Assembly: GCA_002428525.1 (NCBI GenBank) | Contig: DIWU01000023.1 | Coordinates: 1-25,194, forward strand | Reading direction: 5' to 3' | DNA: 25,194 bases | From: a bacterium UBP14_UBA6098 | GTDB taxonomy: Bacteria > UBP14 > UBA6098 | Shown here: positions 21,894 to 25,194 of the stretch, one piece after another | Layout: every line of letters begins with the position of its first letter | How positions within the stretch are numbered: position 1 is the first letter of the stretch | Made by a program: the position numbers and the translations under genes | The notes under the pieces: generated by a model | The model's database searches: none | Told to the model about the DNA's origin: nothing | What the model saw: only the letters and a program-made list of their open reading frames with translations

Positions 21894-23231
21894 ATGAATA
21901 ACCCAAGCTTTGCCGTGAGAAATATCGGATTCCTCGAGAGCGCGCTTTTTTCAGCGGCACTTAAAATTCTGTATTTTGTAGCGACGATAGTTCCGTCGTT
22001 CATAGTCCTCGTCGATTCGATCGTAGAAAGGTTGCCGTTCTTCCTGATTGTCGGCCGCGTTGCGGCACTTTTCGCCTTATCTGTGCTCGCGGTGCAGGTG
22101 ATCCTCGGGTCGCGGCTGAAGACGCTCGACCGCCCCTTCGGTCTGGACAGACTGCTCCGGCTTCACCGCAAGATGGCTATCATCGCCCTGATAGCGATCA
22201 TTATACATCCGCTCGCGCTTGCGGTCGAATATAGCGCTTCGGGGACCCTCTTCTCCCTCGGTGGAATGCCGCTTATTCTCGGGAAAATCGCTCTATTTCT
22301 GCTAATTGTCGGTATCGCGACAGCGATTCTCCGCGCCAAAATTAAGCTCGATTATAATAAATGGCATCTCCTCCACAAGGGCATGATCCTCGTTGTGATA
22401 CTCGGTTTCGCGCACTCGATGGCCATCGGCGGGAACCTCGAGGGCGGCGCGATGCAACTTTGGTGGAGGCTTTTAGGCTTGACCGCGATCGCTGTTTTCA
22501 TCTATAACAACATCGTTCTCAGAATAGCGTTCCGAAAGAAAATGGTCGTCGAAGAAGTCGTCCGCGAGACCCGCGACACAAACACGCTCATTATGAAACC
22601 CGCCGGCGGCTGTGGATTTTCATATCGCCCGGGGCAATTCGCCTTCCTCGAGCTTCGCAGGCCCGGACGCCGCTCCGAGGAACACCCCTTCACAATCGCC
22701 TCCTCGCCGACCGCGGGTGACTCGATCTCCTTCACAATCAAGGAATCCGGCGATTTCACGCGAACCATCGGCGAGACCAAGCCGGGCGACACTGCTCGGA
22801 TAATCGCGCCGTTCGGGCGTTTCAGCCTTATGCACGATCAACCTTTCAAAATGGTCTTCATCGCCGGCGGCGTCGGGATCACACCGATCATGAGCATGAT
22901 CCGCTATCTTCGCGACACCGCGGACGAGCGCGAGGTTGTTCTGCTCGATGCCAATAAGTCCGAGGAGGACATAATCTTCCGCGAGGAGATCGAATCGCTC
23001 CCGAAGAATTTCTCGACGACATTCATCCTCTCGGCGCCCTCGCCCGAATGGCGTGGCGAGTTCGGCTTCGTGGACTCGCCGGTAATCGAGAAATACTGCG
23101 CGAGCGTCCTCGACACCGCGCATTTCTATATCTGCGGCCCCGAGCCGATGATACTTTCGGTGCTTGCCTCGCTGACCGAGATCGGCATTCAGCCCAAGAG
23201 GCTTCACACAGAGCGGTTTTCGTTGGCGTAG
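21894..23231 (+). CDS. Ferric-reductase/NADPH-oxidase-like bis-haem flavocytochrome
   Basis: 445 residues. The N-terminal ~210 residues contain about six membrane helices. His91 and His105 (14 apart) and His161 and His174 (13 apart) form the two haem-ligand pairs of ferric-reductase-type membrane cytochromes. The cytoplasmic half is a ferredoxin-NADP-reductase module: FAD-binding YRPGQFAFLEL and EEHPFTIASSP, then NAD(P)H-binding FIAGGVGITPIMSM and YICGPEPM, ending in ERFSL. It carries electrons from cytoplasmic NAD(P)H via FAD and two haems to the periplasm, to Fe(III), oxygen species or a protein acceptor. The neighbouring exported SORL-like protein is a plausible acceptor. Two terminator-like hairpins follow. 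Confidence 0.85.
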   Translation: MNNPSFAVRNIGFLESALFSAALKILYFVATIVPSFIVLVDSIVERLPFFLIVGRVAALFALSVLAVQVILGSRLKTLDRPFGLDRLLRLHRKMAIIALIAIIIHPLALAVEYSASGTLFSLGGMPLILGKIALFLLIVGIATAILRAKIKLDYNKWHLLHKGMILVVILGFAHSMAIGGNLEGGAMQLWWRLLGLTAIAVFIYNNIVLRIAFRKKMVVEEVVRETRDTNTLIMKPAGGCGFSYRPGQFAFLELRRPGRRSEEHPFTIASSPTAGDSISFTIKESGDFTRTIGETKPGDTARIIAPFGRFSLMHDQPFKMVFIAGGVGITPIMSMIRYLRDTADEREVVLLDANKSEEDIIFREEIESLPKNFSTTFILSAPSPEWRGEFGFVDSPVIEKYCASVLDTAHFYICGPEPMILSVLASLTEIGIQPKRLHTERFSLA

Positions 23232-23238
23232 GTTATGA

Positions 23239-23307
23239 ATGGGTTATGGGAGAGAGGTGAAGGGTAAAGGGTAAAAGGTAAAGGGTATTACACGATGGCG
23301 TGTTGTA
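23239..23307 (+). repeat. Direct repeat copy 1 of the G-rich modular element
   Basis: Starts ATGGGTTATGGGAGAGAGG, continues with GGGTAAA units and ends TTACACGATGGCGTGTTGTA. Identical over 69 bases to 23572-23640. Confidence 0.85.
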
Positions 23308-23337
23308 ATCGCCAATTAGCCGCCGCAAAAAATTCCG

Positions 23338-23369
23338 TGGGGGAGGGCCTTGTGCCCGCCCTTTTTTTA
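23338..23369 (+). terminator. Terminator of the SORL-flavocytochrome operon
   Basis: GGGAGGGC and GCCCGCCC pair around CTTGT with one mismatch, followed by seven T. It lies ~110 bases past the flavocytochrome stop on the plus strand. Confidence 0.65.
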
Positions 23370-23410
23370 GGTTATGGGTTATAGGTTATGGGTTATAGGC
23401 ATTACGAGAG

Positions 23411-23435
23411 GGCGGCTTGGAGGCCGCCTTTTTTT
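23411..23435 (+). terminator. Second plus-strand terminator-like hairpin
   Basis: GGCGGC (23411-23416) pairs with GCCGCC (23423-23428) and is followed by seven T. The same GAGGGCGGCTTG-AGGCCG hairpin, inverted, ends the G-rich element near 10085-10105, so it belongs to a repeat family. Confidence 0.6.
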
Positions 23436-23520
23436 AATCCCCCCGGCGGCTACGCGCCGACCCCCTTTGACAAGGGTGTGGTTGAAGTCCCCCTTGTTAA
23501 AGGGGGATTTAGGGGGATTA
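23435..23520. repeat. MITE-like palindromic unit
   Basis: Ends are TAATCCCCC and GGGGGATTA. Internal hairpins are CCCTTTGACAAGGG and CCCCCTTGTTAAAGGGGG. A related sequence with CCCCCTTTCACAAGGGGG and CCCCTTAATAAGGGG occurs at about 10020-10079. This type of element is known from unrelated genomes. Confidence 0.65.
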
Positions 23521-23571
23521 ATTCGTAGGGGCGTATTGAATACGCCCGGGGAGGGTTTTATGTTATAGGTT

Positions 23572-23640
23572 ATGGGTTATGGGAGAGAGGTGAAGGGTAA
23601 AGGGTAAAAGGTAAAGGGTATTACACGATGGCGTGTTGTA
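23572..23640 (+). repeat. Direct repeat copy 2 of the G-rich modular element
   Basis: Identical to 23239-23307, 333 bases downstream. The following bases also agree except one (GTAATCGCC versus GTAAACGCC). Confidence 0.85.
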
Positions 23641-23730
23641 AACGCCTGAAGATTCTTAGGGGCGGGTCTCAGACCCGCCCGCTTTCGTATAGGCCTCCGC
23701 GATTTTGCGAACATCCAAAACCGGCCGCGC

Positions 23731-24657
23731 CTAACCCCCCACCCTCACCGCTCCGCTCCAATTGCTCTCCTTGCCCTCCGCAATCGCGCGGACACGAAAC
23801 TCCGCCTCGCCGACAGGCCCCTCCGCGAGTGCGAACCTGTTCTCCGCGCCCTCGTAAGCTGATGTCCAATGGCCGCCCTTGCCCGTCTCGCGATAGTTCA
23901 GCTCGTAGCTGTCCGCGCCGTCGATGATGTCCCATGCCAGCTCGCGCGACGCGCTGTCGTAGCGCAAATTCTCCGGCGTCGGCGGCCTGTGCTTCGTCCA
24001 GACCATCGACTTCGGCAACATCCCGAGCACCATGAACGCCGTGCCCTGCACCCCCCACGCGAGCACGCCCATCTCGTAAATGAGGCGCAGTTTGTGCGTG
24101 TCCTCGCGGAAACGCTTATTGTATGCCTCGCGGGCGATCTTCGCCTTCTCGCGCTTGGTTCTCGCGGTCGCGTGAAGCTCGCGCATTCCGGCCCTGAGCG
24201 CGCTCAGCGAATCGACCACATGCGCCGGCAGAACCCATTCCGCGCCCTCGGCGACATAAATGTCGTTCTGCGAGATGAGGTCGTCCACCGCGGACTCGAT
24301 TCCCTCGCGGGTGTTCGGCGTCCGACCGTCGATTGAGTAGGCGCGGATAATCTCGTCGGCGTTGTCGTGCGGGGCGATCATCGCGCGCAAAATGTCCTTG
24401 GCCCTCTGGTAAAGCTCGCGCGTTTCGTCCTGCTTGCGTCGAAAATCAGAGAAGGCCCTGTTTGATTCAAGTTTCTTAGCCCACGCCTCGGACTCAAAAG
24501 CCCTGAATTCGGCCTCGGCGGTCTGTGCCCAAAGAAGAAGATCGCCGCTCAGGCCAAGCTCTGTAGCGAATCTGTCGATATTAACATGAATACTGCCCAG
24601 CCTGCTGATCCTCAGAACAAAATCGTCCATCGAGAAGTTGTTGTTTCTGATAGCCAT
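23731..24657 (-). CDS. Second N-terminal helical / C-terminal FN3 protein
   Basis: 308 residues; GGAGGG lies three bases before the ATG. Residues 1 to about 220 are helix-rich and charged (AEAEFRAFESEAWAKKLESN, RTKREKAKIAREAYNKRFRE) with no signal peptide. From about 225 a single FN3 domain begins (RPPTPENLRYDSASRELAWD) and ends FRVRAIAEGKESNWSGAVRVGG. The architecture, length, strong GGAGGG site and FN3 end match the protein at 10153-11151, although the helical parts share little obvious identity. Function unknown; lack of an export signal argues against an ordinary secreted adhesin. Its upstream region is a long, very AT-rich gene-free stretch. Confidence 0.7.
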   Translation of the reverse strand: MAIRNNNFSMDDFVLRISRLGSIHVNIDRFATELGLSGDLLLWAQTAEAEFRAFESEAWAKKLESNRAFSDFRRKQDETRELYQRAKDILRAMIAPHDNADEIIRAYSIDGRTPNTREGIESAVDDLISQNDIYVAEGAEWVLPAHVVDSLSALRAGMRELHATARTKREKAKIAREAYNKRFREDTHKLRLIYEMGVLAWGVQGTAFMVLGMLPKSMVWTKHRPPTPENLRYDSASRELAWDIIDGADSYELNYRETGKGGHWTSAYEGAENRFALAEGPVGEAEFRVRAIAEGKESNWSGAVRVGG

Positions 24658-24672
24658 ATACCCTCCGTTGGG

Positions 24673-25130
24673 TTAAAAACTGTTTTAATTTTGTTGATAA
24701 CAATATTGTTTTTATCTATAATAATAGTATTTTGATTAAAATCAAATACTATTCTTTAATAAAATATTTTTGAACAATTTGTTTTAATAATTAATCGATA
24801 TGAATCGATAATTTATTGAATGATAATTGAATAATATCAAATATAATTTATTTTATATTCAGTTGAATCATATTTCAATCAATACGAATCGTTATTCAAT
24901 GAAAATTATATTCGTTATTAATAAATTAATAAACAATATGAATTAAATAAAGATCGATATAGATAGATAGAATATCATTTCAAATGAATTTAAAATAATT
25001 TGAATTGATAGAATATTATAATGAATGAATATAAAATCATAATGAATCAATACAAAAACGAAATAGGTAGATAAAAAGACAATGTGAATAAATATAATAT
25101 CGATTTAAATGAATAGAAAAGCGTATCAAA
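24673..25130. other. Very AT-rich gene-free leader
   Basis: About 450 bases with hardly any G or C, made of irregular GAAT/ATTC and AATAA words and with no open frame of note. It includes a strong imperfect palindrome (24723-24753, arms AATAGTATTTTGATT and AATCAAATACTATT) about 65 bases upstream of the FN3 start, and CAATATTG near 24701. It could be a bent or easily melted promoter region; composition is sharply unlike the rest of the window. Confidence 0.6.
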
Positions 25131-25177
25131 CGCAACGACGGCCATCCTCGGCGAAAGATTCGGCTTATGGGGATGGA

Positions 25178-25194
25178 TTCCCGCTTTCGCGGGA
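25178..25194. repeat. dRS3-like hairpin repeat cut by the window end
   Basis: GGATTCCCGCTTTCGCGGGA: TCCCGC and GCGGGA pair around TTTC. Sequences of the form ATTCCCGC-n-GCGGGAAT are widespread small dispersed repeats; the rest of the unit would lie beyond the window. Confidence 0.5.

Larger units (their letters stand above)
23232..23730. other. Gene-free repeat and terminator region
   Basis: No credible gene. It holds two direct copies of a 69-base G-rich module (23239-23307, 23572-23640), two plus-strand terminator hairpins (23338-23369, 23411-23435), a third G-rich GGTTATGGGTTATAG tract (about 23370-23400), a MITE-like unit bounded by TAATCCCCC/GGGGGATTA (23435-23520), the hairpin GGGCGTATTGAATACGCCC (about 23530-23548) and GGGCGGGTCTCAGACCCGCCC (23660-23680). 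Confidence 0.6.

Noticed and set aside
23660..23680. Terminator for the second FN3 gene
   Set aside because: GGGCGGGTCTCAGACCCGCCC is a perfect hairpin but no T-tract follows on the minus strand; listed only as part of the repeat region.
1..25194. tRNA, rRNA, integrase or transposase genes
   Set aside because: None recognised on either strand, so mobility claims rest on repeats and composition only.

Overview
The window most likely comes from an uncultivated, anaerobic, Gram-negative bacterium. The Gram-negative call rests on a beta-barrel porin, a pseudopilin operon, a protein ending in a surface-sorting-type C-terminal domain, and a signal-peptide protein paired with a membrane flavocytochrome. 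The anaerobic call rests on desulfoferrodoxin, rubrerythrin and several diiron proteins under a PerR-type repressor. The FlgD-like/T9SS-like tail hints at the FCB superphylum or a neighbouring candidate phylum, but no marker fixes the taxon.

Layout. 1-203: end of a secreted protein whose tail carries a REP-like palindrome in frame. 402-1397 (+): porin, convergent with and overlapping a coupled minus-strand pair (1394-3258), an RlmN-like radical SAM enzyme and a thioredoxin-reductase-like flavoprotein; each appears to lack one cysteine feature of its prototype. 3380-9555 (-): pseudopilin operon of a PilX-like protein, a ~1350-residue prepilin carrying a CBM35-like domain, and a third prepilin whose leader peptide is only encoded if translation starts at a non-canonical ATC.

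9556-17195: accessory region bounded by two inward-facing ~200 bp inverted repeats. It holds an N-terminal-helical/FN3 protein, a 21-bp phased tandem array (TCTAAA on an exact two-turn pitch), and a visibly AT-richer cassette dcm, UvrD helicase fused to a RecB/Cas4-like Fe-S nuclease, and vsr, preceded by a PD-(D/E)XK protein. The cassette looks like a horizontally acquired modification/defence unit.

17196-21322 (-): PerR-led oxidative-stress run in transcription order perR, peroxiredoxin, ferritin-like, rubrerythrin, desulfoferrodoxin, [inserted S23/four-helix-bundle cassette with 30-bp terminal inverted repeats], ferritin, rubrerythrin-like, terminator. Divergent from perR, across a Fur/PerR-box-like palindrome, a plus-strand pair (21515-23231) encodes an exported superoxide-reductase-like domain protein and a bis-haem flavocytochrome. 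Together they could form a periplasmic oxygen-radical defence arm matching the cytoplasmic one.

23232-25194: dispersed repeats and terminators, a second FN3 protein, a ~450 bp very AT-rich leader and a dRS3-like hairpin cut by the window end. A family of modular G-rich intergenic elements (GGTTATG/GGGTAAA tract, then TTACACGA, then a GC hairpin) recurs through the window and appears not to belong to a named class. No tRNA, rRNA or CRISPR array was seen.
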